A stretch of DNA of 64,000 bases, taken from the NCBI GenBank assembly GCA_965221635.1, contig OZ244902.1, positions 434,001-498,000 on the forward strand, in the 5' to 3' direction. Positions 1-8,568 of the stretch are shown here, in pieces. Made by a program: the position numbers and the translations under genes. This DNA comes from JAAXHB01 sp965221635 (GTDB lineage: Bacteria > Actinomycetota > Acidimicrobiia > Acidimicrobiales > Aldehydirespiratoraceae). The notes under the pieces were generated by a model, which was not told the DNA's origin, did not search any database, and saw only the letters and a list, made by a program, of their open reading frames with translations. How positions within the stretch are numbered: position 1 is the first letter of the stretch; every line of letters starts with the position of its first letter.

Positions 1-11
1 TGGCGGGCACG

Positions 12-1160
12 GTGCTCACCGCAGCGGGGCGCGTCGGCCCGACCCTCTGGCGAAGAGTGGCCGGGGTCGCCGGGGTGGTCGCGGTGATCGCCGTGGTGAT
101 CGGCGACGGTTTGCTGTTCTGGTGCGGCGCAGGGGTGTCGATCGTTGCCGTTTCGGCCCTGGCACGGGCGCCCGCGGCCACAGCGGCCGTGGCACGTCAC
201 CCGCGCCGAGCATTGGCCGTGCTGCTCCTTGCGGCGGGCACAGCGGCGGGAGTGTGGCGCGACTGGCGGGAGTTCCCCGAATCGCCCGCGTTTTCGTGGG
301 TGTCGTTCGCGGAGCCGGTGGATCGGCTGGTGGACTGGGTTCGCGACAACCTGTACCAGCTCGGCAACAGCCCGTTCGGCACGGGTCCCTTCAGCGACTT
401 CATCACGATCTACGCGGTGAAGCCGCTGCGCGAACTGTTCAGCTCGGGTTTGGTGTGGCCGGTTGTGCTGACCGCGGCCGTGCTGGCCGGGTGGCATCTG
501 GGCGGCAAGGCACTGGCGGTGTTCTGTGCCTTTTGCGTGCTGGGCCTTGGCGTGCTGGGCGTGTGGGAACTGTCCATGGACACCTTCGCTCAAACCATCG
601 TGGCGGTGGTGTTGTCGCTGCTCGCGGGGATTCCCCTCGGGGTGGCGGCCTCGTTCAGCGACCGCTTCGAGCGGATGCTCAAACCGGTGCTCGACTTCCT
701 GCAGACCATTCCGAGCTTCGTGCTGCTGGTGCCGGTGATCATCTTGTTCAACGTTGGGCGAGTGCCAGGAATCATCGCCTCGGTGCTTTATGCCCTCCCG
801 GCGGCGACCCGTCTCACAAACCTGGGGATCCGGCAAGTGGCGGGGGAAGCCACCGAGGCATCCAAGTCCTTCGGCGCCACCCGCTCCCAAACGCTGCGCA
901 AGGTGCAGGTGCCCCTGGCCATGCCGAGCATCATCGCCGGGATCAACCAGACCGTGATGCTGGTGCTGGCCATGGTGGTGATCGCCGGGCTCGTGGGTGG
1001 CGGCGGGCTGGGCCTTGAAACGGTGAAGGGCTTGCGTCGCAGCGACTCGGTGGGATCGGGTTTCGTGGCGGGGCTAGCCATCGTGTTGCTGGCAATGCTG
1101 CTCGACCGTTTGCTGGGCGCATGGACTCGCCGACACACCCCCCAGGCCTCACAGCACTGA
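12..1160 (+). CDS. ABC transporter permease, ProW-type (glycine betaine/proline/osmoprotectant), 5' end probably outside window
   Basis: Membrane permease subunit of a binding-protein-dependent importer. The C-terminal two thirds is a BPD transport permease domain with several hydrophobic helices and the cytoplasmic EAA loop (EASKSFGA, about residue 275), followed by an INQTVMLVLAMVVIAGL helix typical of ProW/OpuAB. The N-terminal 170 residues carry further membrane segments with an extracytoplasmic stretch. The frame stays open to the left edge, so the GTG at 12 is only the first start inside the window; the protein may be the second half of a longer permease. Compatible-solute uptake is inferred from family resemblance; substrate cannot be read from the sequence. 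Confidence 0.8.
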   Translation: MLTAAGRVGPTLWRRVAGVAGVVAVIAVVIGDGLLFWCGAGVSIVAVSALARAPAATAAVARHPRRALAVLLLAAGTAAGVWRDWREFPESPAFSWVSFAEPVDRLVDWVRDNLYQLGNSPFGTGPFSDFITIYAVKPLRELFSSGLVWPVVLTAAVLAGWHLGGKALAVFCAFCVLGLGVLGVWELSMDTFAQTIVAVVLSLLAGIPLGVAASFSDRFERMLKPVLDFLQTIPSFVLLVPVIILFNVGRVPGIIASVLYALPAATRLTNLGIRQVAGEATEASKSFGATRSQTLRKVQVPLAMPSIIAGINQTVMLVLAMVVIAGLVGGGGLGLETVKGLRRSDSVGSGFVAGLAIVLLAMLLDRLLGAWTRRHTPQASQH

Positions 1161-1396
1161 TACCACGCCAAGCGCGGTTGCGTCCGGGCAAGCGGTGTGA
1201 GCCTTGCCGGGCGTCTGAGGCCGACAACGCTGATCCGACGCCACGTGCGGTCGGGTTGATCGCCAGATGCACGATTGGCGCGGGGGCCGGGCCGGTGTCC
1301 CGCGATGACCGGCTTTCCCGGTTCGGCCGGCCGGTGGCGGCCAGCGTGCTTTCCTGTGGCGGGATGCCTCCGGGCCCGGTTGCCGGGAGAAATGCG

Positions 1397-1421
1397 TTGC
1401 AAGTGTCGGGTTTGCTAAAGT
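1397..1421 (+). promoter_or_regulatory. Promoter of first SLH/He_PIG gene
   Basis: A TANNNT-type -10 box (TAAAGT, 1416-1421) is preceded by TTGCAA (1397-1402) at an unusually short 13-nt spacing. The same arrangement, with the same spacing and a TTGC just before the -10, occurs before the paralogous gene (3584-3608), which is the main support. Transcription would begin near 1427 and give a leader of about 27 nt carrying GGAGG (1444-1448). Confidence 0.5.
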
Positions 1422-1453
1422 AAACAATGAGCGGGCGGAGCTTGGAGGTTGTC

Positions 1454-3373
1454 ATGGACAATCTCAACAGAATCCGTCCGCTGTTCGCGCCGCTTCGTGC
1501 GTGGGTGGCGGCGCTTGCGACATTGCTTGGGCTTCTCGCGCTCACGACTCTGCCCGGCGCCACCGTGGAACCCCGCGACACCAGCGGCGTGTGCCCCGCG
1601 GATGAAGTACCCAACAACGGATTTGAGGATCTCCAGAGCTGGCACCCGTCCGGAGCGGCCGCCATTGATTGCGTGATCTGGGCCGGGCTCATGCAGGGCA
1701 CCTCCCCCACCACCTACTCGCCCGCCCAAAACGCCTCCCGGGCACACGTGGCGCTGTCGCTGAAGCGACTGATGGCCAACGCCGTGGAGCTGCCCACGAT
1801 GCACGGACAGCTCACAGGCTCATGGGAGGGCGAACCCGCACTCGCGGCCGGCCAGTTGGCCACGCTGGGAATCCTCAACGCCGCCCGCTACACAGCCCGA
1901 CCGCAATACGAACCCATCCAGCGGGTGGAAGCCGCACAGATCATGCATCGCAGTCTCGAAGCGCTCGGTGTGACCTTGCACACTCCTGTGGGCGACAGCC
2001 CCTTCGACGATCTCGACCACCTGCCCGCCACCACCCGCCGTGCAGTGAACGAACTCGCCACCGTGGGCGCGTTCATCGGCACCGCCGACGGCGTGTTCGC
2101 ACCATCAGAGGACCTCACCCGAAGCCAACTTGCCCTGGTGCTTTCGCGGATGCTCGCCATAATCGGCTACTCCCACGACGAGACCCCGTCCATCACCATC
2201 CCAGGCCCTGAGCCGCTGGTGCCTGTGGTTTCCATCCCCACATCCCTGCCGCCCGCCGTGACCGCTCCCACCACTCCTCTGCCTGGCACCAGACCGATCT
2301 TCACCGGCGACATCCCCTCACCGCTCAGCTATCACACAGGCACTGCCATCACCCCGGTTGCCCTTCCCCGAGCCACCGGAGGCGACGGCAACATCACATA
2401 CTCGTTCTCCCCGCAACTGCCGGCGGGAATGACCTTCGACCAGAGCGCTCACGCGATCACAGGCGAGCCCACCGCCGCCACACCGACTCAGACGTACACG
2501 TTCACCGCCACGGACAGCGACAGCGACACCTCCGCCGCCGACACCGACTCGCGCAGCGTGACCATCACCGTGGGCGTGCCACCGGCCCAGGACTTCAAGC
2601 CCCGCCTCGACGACGTGGAATTCGACGACCTCGGCTTTCTCGAAAGCGTGAACTTCCTGAACCTCGTGCCGTGGGAGATGCCCGCGGCCCATCCGGCCCC
2701 AGGCGAAACAGTGGCGGGAAACAGCACTCTCACCTACACGCTCACCCCGGCGCTGCCGCAAGGGCTCAGCTTTGATCCCGTGACGCGCCAGATCACGGGA
2801 ATACCACCCGCCGTGCCCCAAACCACACCCGACATTGAGAACCCGTCAAGCAGCGACGTGATGTACACCTACACCGTGATCGACGACGAGGGCACCACCG
2901 AAACCGCCGATGACGACACGGACTCGTTCACGTTCCGGCTCTACATCGTGGACACCACCGGCGACACCCAGAACTACACCACCACAGGGGCATCAGCTGT
3001 GCCCACCGGAACCGCCGGAGAGATCAGGGTGACCTGGGACAACATCCGGCTAATTCATACGAGGCTGTGGGGAACCCCCCACGGCCCGCGCGAGGGCGGC
3101 AATCCAGAGTTCATGCCCGGATTCTCCTACTGCGCGTACACGCTCACCGACGTGTACATCTGGGACCCCGACATGGAAGTGATAACGGAACTGCACCGGA
3201 CCGTCACCGACACCACCACCCCCACCTACAGCCACACTTTCACCGGCCTTGAGTCCAACAAGCTCTACTGGGTGACTTTCGACCAGCTGTTCCACACGGA
3301 CTGCAAGGGCACCGGAGTGGCCCCAGGCGATTGGATCACGCCGCTCACGATCTTCGACGTGGCGCCCGACTGA
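1454..3373 (+). CDS. Secreted cell-surface protein: SLH-like repeats, two He_PIG domains, Fn3-like C-terminus (copy 1)
   Basis: 639 residues from the ATG at 1454, chosen because GGAGG lies 5 nt upstream and because this gives the same N-terminus (MDN) and exactly the same length as the tandem paralogue at 3641. An upstream ATG at 1427 coincides with the expected transcription start and is less likely. A hydrophobic signal segment (about residues 15-35) is followed by three SLH-like repeats (about 45-250; e.g. FEDLQSWHP, RSQLALVLSRM), two putative Ig/cadherin-like He_PIG domains (LPAGMTFD...ITGEP and LPQGLSFD...ITGIPP) and a C-terminal Fn3-like region. Probably held at the cell envelope by the SLH part. 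No catalytic motif seen; exact role unknown. Confidence 0.82.
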   Translation: MDNLNRIRPLFAPLRAWVAALATLLGLLALTTLPGATVEPRDTSGVCPADEVPNNGFEDLQSWHPSGAAAIDCVIWAGLMQGTSPTTYSPAQNASRAHVALSLKRLMANAVELPTMHGQLTGSWEGEPALAAGQLATLGILNAARYTARPQYEPIQRVEAAQIMHRSLEALGVTLHTPVGDSPFDDLDHLPATTRRAVNELATVGAFIGTADGVFAPSEDLTRSQLALVLSRMLAIIGYSHDETPSITIPGPEPLVPVVSIPTSLPPAVTAPTTPLPGTRPIFTGDIPSPLSYHTGTAITPVALPRATGGDGNITYSFSPQLPAGMTFDQSAHAITGEPTAATPTQTYTFTATDSDSDTSAADTDSRSVTITVGVPPAQDFKPRLDDVEFDDLGFLESVNFLNLVPWEMPAAHPAPGETVAGNSTLTYTLTPALPQGLSFDPVTRQITGIPPAVPQTTPDIENPSSSDVMYTYTVIDDEGTTETADDDTDSFTFRLYIVDTTGDTQNYTTTGASAVPTGTAGEIRVTWDNIRLIHTRLWGTPHGPREGGNPEFMPGFSYCAYTLTDVYIWDPDMEVITELHRTVTDTTTPTYSHTFTGLESNKLYWVTFDQLFHTDCKGTGVAPGDWITPLTIFDVAPD

Positions 3374-3546
3374 GCGCCGGCGGCGCCGTGGTCGAACCTC
3401 ACAACGCAGCACCCGGCTGACAGGAGGCCCGAGGCCCGGCAAGCAGCCGGCGTTTCTCGGCGATCACCCAGCCGACCCCAGGTTCGGCGGACAAGCGCTC
3501 CACGAGAGCCGACGATGAGTTCGTTGGTTGGCCACCGAAGAGCGCG

Positions 3547-3581
3547 GCGCATTTGCCCGGCTCAACCTCGGGCAAATGCGC
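3547..3581 (+). terminator. Perfect 13-bp hairpin between the tandem surface-protein genes
   Basis: The arms 3547-3559 and 3569-3581 (GCGCATTTGCCCG and its exact complement) enclose a 9-nt loop and are followed by GTTTGTTGG, a modest T-rich tail. It reads as a terminator for the upstream gene. The right arm ends just before the -35-like element of the next gene, so it could also act on that promoter. Confidence 0.6.
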
Positions 3582-3583
3582 GT

Positions 3584-3608
3584 TTGTTGGTGCCGAACTT
3601 GCTAGGGT
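3584..3608 (+). promoter_or_regulatory. Promoter of second SLH/He_PIG gene
   Basis: TAGGGT (3603-3608) with TTGTTG (3584-3589) 13 nt upstream, matching the element before the first paralogue. The leader of about 27 nt is nearly identical in both copies (GAGCGGGCGGAGCTT shared). Confidence 0.5.
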
Positions 3609-3640
3609 GAAGGCTGAGCGGGCGGAGCTTTGAGGTTGTC

Positions 3641-5560
3641 GTGGACAATCCCAACAAAATCCGTTCGATCTTCGCGCCTGTTCGCGCGTGGGTGGTGGCA
3701 CTGGTGAGCCTGCTTGGACTTGTCGCGCTCACCGCGCTGCCGGGCGCCACGGTGGAACCCCGCGACACCAGCGGCGTGTGCCCCGCCAACGAAATCCCCG
3801 ACAGTGGCTTCGAGGATCTCAGGAACTGGCACCCGCCCGCAGAGTCCGCCGCCGAGTGCGTGATCTGGGCCGGGCTCATGGAGGGCACAAGTCCCACCAC
3901 GTACTCCCCCGCACGAAACGCGTCGAGGGCTCACGTGGCGCTGGCGGTGAAACGGCTGATGGCCAAAGCCGTTGAGCTTCCCATCATGCACGGGCAACTC
4001 ACAGGCGCCTGGCAGGGCGATCCGGCGCTCGCCGCGGGCCAGCTGGCCACGCTGGGAATCGTCAACGCCACCAGCTACACCGCACGACCACAACACGAAC
4101 CCATGTCACGGGTGGAAGCCGCGCTGATCGTGCATCGCAGCCTCAAAGCGCTCGGCGTGCCCCTGCACACCCCCCTGGGCGACAGCCCCTTCAACGACCT
4201 CGACCACCTGCCCGCCACCACCCGCCGCGCAGTGAACGAACTCGCCACCGTGGGCGCCTTCATCGGCACCGCCGACGGAGTGTTCGCACCATCAGAGGAC
4301 CTCACCCGAAGCCAGCTGGCCCTGGTGCTGTCGCGGATGCTCGCCATCGTCGGCTATTCCCACGCCAATGCGCCCTCGGTGACCGTCCCGGGCCCGGTGC
4401 CGCTGGTGCCTGTGGTTTACATCCCCACAACCCTTCCCAGCGTCACCGTTCCAACCACCGCTGCCTTCCTTGGCACCAGGCCGACCTTCACCGGCGACAT
4501 CGGCGGGCCGCTCACCTATCACGCAGGCGCTGCCATCACGCCGGTGGCCCTTCCCCGAGCCACCGGAGGCGACGGCGCCATCACCTACGGATTCTCACAG
4601 GAGCTGCCTGCAGGGCTGAGCTTCGACCAGGCCGCCCACATGATCACCGGCGTACCCACCGCCGCGTCACCAACTCGGACCTACACATTCACCGCCGGTG
4701 ACAGCGACAGCGACACCTCCGCGGGCGACACCGACTCGCGCAGCGTGACCATCACCGTGAGCGTGCCGCCCACCGAGGACTACAAACCCCGCCTCGACAA
4801 CGTGGCCTTCGACAGCCTGGGCACACTCGAAGGAGCGCACTACCTGAACGTGGTTCCCTGGCAGATGCCCGAAGCCCATCCCGAAGAAGGCGAAACCGTG
4901 GCAGGCAACAGCCCGCTGAAGTACTCGCTCACCCCGGCGCTGCCCGAGGGGTTGAGCTTTGATCCCGCCACCCGCCAGATTTCGGGAATACCAGCCGATG
5001 TGCCCCAAACAACACCCGATCCTGCGAATCCGTTGAGCACCGACGTGATCTACACCTACACAGTGACCGACGACGAGGGCACCACCGACACCGCCGATGA
5101 CGACACCGACTCGTTCACGTTCCGCATCTACGTGGTGGATTCCACCGACCACACAGGAAGCGACCTCGGAATCACCTTGACCGCGGCGCCCACCGGCACA
5201 CCGGGAGAGATCAAGGCGACCTGGAACAACATCCAACTGACCCATCCCAGGCTGTGGGGCGCCGCCCTGGCGTTGGGCCCAAACGACACTCCCACCAACG
5301 AAGCGGGATACGCCTACTGCGCCTACAGCCTCACCGACGTGTTCGTGTTTGACCCCCCCACGCAGCAAATCGTGGAACGACACCGGACGGTGAGCGACAC
5401 CACCGGCGCCACCGACACCCACACGTTCACCGGACTCCAATCCAACAAGAACTACTGGGTGAGAGTGGACCACCTCTACCACACCGACTGCATGGGCGCC
5501 CCGAGCGCTCCGGGCCAGTGGACCAATCCGGTGTCGGTTTGGAAAGTGAAGCCCGACTGA
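3641..5560 (+). CDS. Secreted cell-surface protein: SLH-like repeats, two He_PIG domains, Fn3-like C-terminus (copy 2)
   Basis: 639-residue tandem paralogue of the preceding gene, starting at GTG 3641 (MDN...), where a GAGG sits at the position of GGAGG in copy 1. Domain order is the same: signal segment, three SLH-like repeats, two He_PIG domains (LPAGLSFD...ITGVP and LPEGLSFD...ISGIP), and an Fn3-like end. The SLH part is nearly identical between copies, while the C-terminal part differs more (e.g. the YVVDSTD region). This suggests the surface-exposed end is diverging. Function is inferred only as envelope-associated binding or structural protein. Confidence 0.82.
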   Translation: MDNPNKIRSIFAPVRAWVVALVSLLGLVALTALPGATVEPRDTSGVCPANEIPDSGFEDLRNWHPPAESAAECVIWAGLMEGTSPTTYSPARNASRAHVALAVKRLMAKAVELPIMHGQLTGAWQGDPALAAGQLATLGIVNATSYTARPQHEPMSRVEAALIVHRSLKALGVPLHTPLGDSPFNDLDHLPATTRRAVNELATVGAFIGTADGVFAPSEDLTRSQLALVLSRMLAIVGYSHANAPSVTVPGPVPLVPVVYIPTTLPSVTVPTTAAFLGTRPTFTGDIGGPLTYHAGAAITPVALPRATGGDGAITYGFSQELPAGLSFDQAAHMITGVPTAASPTRTYTFTAGDSDSDTSAGDTDSRSVTITVSVPPTEDYKPRLDNVAFDSLGTLEGAHYLNVVPWQMPEAHPEEGETVAGNSPLKYSLTPALPEGLSFDPATRQISGIPADVPQTTPDPANPLSTDVIYTYTVTDDEGTTDTADDDTDSFTFRIYVVDSTDHTGSDLGITLTAAPTGTPGEIKATWNNIQLTHPRLWGAALALGPNDTPTNEAGYAYCAYSLTDVFVFDPPTQQIVERHRTVSDTTGATDTHTFTGLQSNKNYWVRVDHLYHTDCMGAPSAPGQWTNPVSVWKVKPD

Positions 5561-5666
5561 GATCAGCACACCTCCGCGAGCATCTCGTCACCAGCGGGTT
5601 GCGCGCCGCAGTTCCACGCTGACGCTGAGCCCCGCGAACACCACCGGCGGGTTGCGCGCCGGGGCG

Positions 5667-6896
5667 CTACACGCGCCACTCGGCGACGGTGAATCCCCCG
5701 AGTCCGGCCGGATCAAGCAGCGCCTCGGACTCGGCGACCCTGCTGCGATGTGTCAGGGCGCGCAGGTCGCCGGTGGCTGCCCGGTTGTGCCATTCGCTGA
5801 TTCCTTCGGAGACGAGTTCGTCGATGCCGTGGCGATGCAGGAAACTGCGTTGAGTACACACGCCGCCGGCGGGGCGCACGGATTGCAACGCCGTGAAGTC
5901 CACGTCGGTGGTGATGTCACACGACCCGGGATCGCTCAGCCACGATCCTGCGCCGCTGTGGCGACGATGGGTGCGCAACCACCCCCACCCGCTCGTGGTG
6001 GCAGCCTGCTCGGGCCGGTGACCTCCTGCCCGCCCGGTGGGTTCGGCTGCGTTGCTGCGTGCGGCGCGGTGCTCGGGTTGGTGAAGCGAGCGAGCGGCGA
6101 GTTCGGCAGTGCTCGCGCCGTAGTCGAACACCACCACGCGGCCCGCTGACAGCACGCCCAAGGCTTCGGCGAGCCAGCGCCTGGCCTCGGTCATTACCGG
6201 CACCACCGAACCGACCTCAAGATCGGTGGGCAATCCCTCAACCAGGGCAGGTGACGCCTCATGGGGCACCAGGCTGAATCCCTCGGTGGCGGCGTCGCAG
6301 CCGACGCGCAGTTCCTGCCAACCGGTTCGGGTTCTGGCGGCGATGTCGAAGCCGAGGTTGTCGAGCAGTTCGTTGGCCAGCACCACCCCAACCGGTCTCG
6401 GCGACGCCCCAAGCGACGTTTCGCCTACATCCGCCGCGCTGGTGACTTGCCGGTGTGGGGGATGCAGCGCCCGTTGCGCCGCCGACACCTCCAACGCCAC
6501 CCAGCGCAACGCCCCGGCGCCGAGGCATTCGGGTTGCGCGGCGAGCACGCTGCGGGTGAGCGTTCCCGGCCCTGCCCCCCAGTCGAGCACCGTGTAGGGC
6601 GACGGTCGGCCCAGTTCGTGCCACCAGGCGTCCAGTGCCCTCGCCAGCACCGCCCCGAACAGAGGCCCCACCTCCGGCGAGGTGAGAAAGTCACCCGAAT
6701 GGCCGCCCGCGCGTCCACCGTCGGGGCGCATGTAAAACCCGTGTGCCGGGTGATACAAGCACGCCCGCACGTACTGCGACACCGGCATCGGCCCCTCTGC
6801 GGCAATGTGTTCGCGGAGATGCTCCCGCAACGTGGAGGCCGACCGCTCGGGGCGCCGGGCGTCCGGGGTTCGCATTTGGGAAGACCCACCGCACAT
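5667..6896 (-). CDS. MidA/NDUFAF7-family SAM-dependent methyltransferase
   Basis: Class I methyltransferase of the DUF185/Methyltransf_28 family. Visible: an N-terminal helix region followed by YVRACLYHPAHGFYM, SGDFLTSPEV, motif I DWGAGPGTL, the family signature ANELLDN, and a late DPGSCDITTDVDFTAL block. An insertion of roughly 35 low-complexity residues precedes that last block. The mitochondrial member NDUFAF7 dimethylates an arginine of the complex I 49-kDa subunit (NuoD homologue) during assembly. This gene lies directly downstream of nuoN of the 11-subunit complex I operon and on the same strand, so a role in maturing that complex is a reasonable inference. Start is uncertain: ATG 6896 (GAGG just upstream), GTG 6914 or ATG 6875. 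Confidence 0.82.
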   Translation of the reverse strand: MCGGSSQMRTPDARRPERSASTLREHLREHIAAEGPMPVSQYVRACLYHPAHGFYMRPDGGRAGGHSGDFLTSPEVGPLFGAVLARALDAWWHELGRPSPYTVLDWGAGPGTLTRSVLAAQPECLGAGALRWVALEVSAAQRALHPPHRQVTSAADVGETSLGASPRPVGVVLANELLDNLGFDIAARTRTGWQELRVGCDAATEGFSLVPHEASPALVEGLPTDLEVGSVVPVMTEARRWLAEALGVLSAGRVVVFDYGASTAELAARSLHQPEHRAARSNAAEPTGRAGGHRPEQAATTSGWGWLRTHRRHSGAGSWLSDPGSCDITTDVDFTALQSVRPAGGVCTQRSFLHRHGIDELVSEGISEWHNRAATGDLRALTHRSRVAESEALLDPAGLGGFTVAEWRV

Positions 6897-7022
6897 CGCC
6901 CTCAAGGGTGCCACCAGAGGCCAGTGCCCGGTGCATTCACCACCTCGGTGAGTGGCCGAAGCCGGCCCGTGAGGTGTCGGGACTGGCCCTGGGGCCGTTG
7001 GTGCGGCCCCGCCTCTGCGGGT

Positions 7023-8561
7023 TCAGGCGGTGAGACCCACCAGGGAAGTGACGAGGCTCACGTCGGTGAAGCGGCCCACCCATTGGGGCGCAACACCGAA
7101 CGCCAGGGTGGCCGCACCGGTGAGCACCAGCGCCGCGGACACCGAAGCCGGTGTGGTGATGGGCGCCGTGTTGGCCCCAGCCGGTGGTGAGTCCACCCAC
7201 ATGTAGGACGCGATCCGGGCGTAGTAGTAGAGCGCGATCACCGAGTTGATCGCCACCACCACACCGAGCGCCACACCCCAAGGCGTCCCCGGTGAGATCA
7301 CCGCAAGCACGATCTCGAACTTGGCGAACCATCCTCCCAGCGGCGGGATTCCCGCCAGGGCCATCAGGAACATGGTCATGGCCACGGCCAGGCCGGGCGC
7401 GTAGCTGAACAGGCCCTTGTAGGTGTCGATCTGCGCGGAGGCGGTGCGGCGCGCCACGGCGATTATCACCGCGAACGCGCCCAGGTTCATGGCCGCGTAG
7501 ATCGCCAGGTAGGTGACGATCGCGCCCAGCGCGTCATCGGCGGTTGCGAGCGATTCGCCCGCCACCGCGAGGGGGGCGAGCATGTAACCGGCCTGGGCCA
7601 CACCCGAGTAGGCCAAGAGTCGCACCAGGTTGCGTTGACGCAAAGCCATCAGGTTGCCGCCGGTCATCGACGCCACCGCCAGGGCCCACATCAACGGCTG
7701 GTACACGTCGGAGCGTCCCCAGAACCCCACGAACACCAAGCTCAGCAACGCCACGAAACCAGCGGCTTTGGACGCCACCGACAAGAACGCCGTGACCGGG
7801 GTGGGGGCGCCCTCGTAGGTGTCGGGCGCCCACGTGTGAAACGGAAACGCCGAAACCTTGAACCCGAAACCAACCACCGTGAACACCACGCCCAGGGTGA
7901 CCACCGCCAGAGGAGCGCCGGTGGGTGCGGACACCACCTCGTTGATCTCGGTGAGCATCGTCGATCCGGTGGCGCCGTAGAGAAGCGAAAGCCCGTACAG
8001 CAGCACCGCCGAGGCGAACACGCCCATCAGGTAGTACTTCAAACCGGCCTCGTTGCTGCGCAGGTCGCGTTTGCGCCACGTGGCCATCAAGTAGGCCGGG
8101 ATGGACAGCAACTCGAGCGCCACGAAAATGGTGATCAGGTCACGCGCCGAAGCCATCACCACCATGCCCAGAATGCTCGACAGCAGCATCTGGTAGTACT
8201 CGTTCTCCCAATAGTCGCCCTCGGCCACGTAGTTGGTGGACAGCAACACCACCACGTAACCGGCCAGTATGAACACCGCTTTCATCACCAGCGCGTAGTC
8301 GTCCACCACGTACGCGCCACCGAAGAGCGAGCGGTCAGCTCCGTCGGCGGCCAGGGTGAGCACCGGAACCATCGTGGCCAACAAGCCCACCGACGCCAGC
8401 GCGGACGCCACCGCCTTGGCCCGGTTCAGCCAGGCAATGTCCACCACGGTGAGCAGCGCACCAAAAGCCAGCAAGGTGAGTTCGGGCGCGACGGCGTGCC
8501 AGTCGATGGCCGGGCGCTCGAACGCGAACGTGAGCGCGGTGCCCATCACGGAGTCTCCCAT
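7023..8561 (-). CDS. nuoN: NADH-quinone oxidoreductase subunit N (Nuo-11 operon)
   Basis: 512-residue antiporter-like proton-pumping membrane subunit of complex I with about 14 hydrophobic helices. Family blocks are visible: LLSSILGMVVMASARDLITIF in part, FELLSIPAYL-type ALELLSIPAYL, VSAFPFHTWAPDTYEGAP with the conserved Lys in FKVSAF, and LAYSGVAQAGYML. It is the last nuo gene of this operon, 7 nt after nuoM. Translation may begin at GTG 8549 or ATG 8546, since GGGAGA lies a few bases upstream of them; the longer ATG 8561 is also possible. Confidence 0.93.
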   Translation of the reverse strand: MGDSVMGTALTFAFERPAIDWHAVAPELTLLAFGALLTVVDIAWLNRAKAVASALASVGLLATMVPVLTLAADGADRSLFGGAYVVDDYALVMKAVFILAGYVVVLLSTNYVAEGDYWENEYYQMLLSSILGMVVMASARDLITIFVALELLSIPAYLMATWRKRDLRSNEAGLKYYLMGVFASAVLLYGLSLLYGATGSTMLTEINEVVSAPTGAPLAVVTLGVVFTVVGFGFKVSAFPFHTWAPDTYEGAPTPVTAFLSVASKAAGFVALLSLVFVGFWGRSDVYQPLMWALAVASMTGGNLMALRQRNLVRLLAYSGVAQAGYMLAPLAVAGESLATADDALGAIVTYLAIYAAMNLGAFAVIIAVARRTASAQIDTYKGLFSYAPGLAVAMTMFLMALAGIPPLGGWFAKFEIVLAVISPGTPWGVALGVVVAINSVIALYYYARIASYMWVDSPPAGANTAPITTPASVSAALVLTGAATLAFGVAPQWVGRFTDVSLVTSLVGLTA

Positions 8562-8568
8562 TTGTGGA

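Noticed and set aside
1161..1396. Gene in the gap after the permease
   Set aside because: Short frames on both strands lack homology and SD; only a GC-rich spacer before the surface-gene promoter.
5594..5661. 15-bp direct repeat (5594-5608 and 5647-5661) after the second surface-protein gene
   Set aside because: Only two copies, GC-rich and without an insertion or attachment-site context; not enough to call a mobile element.
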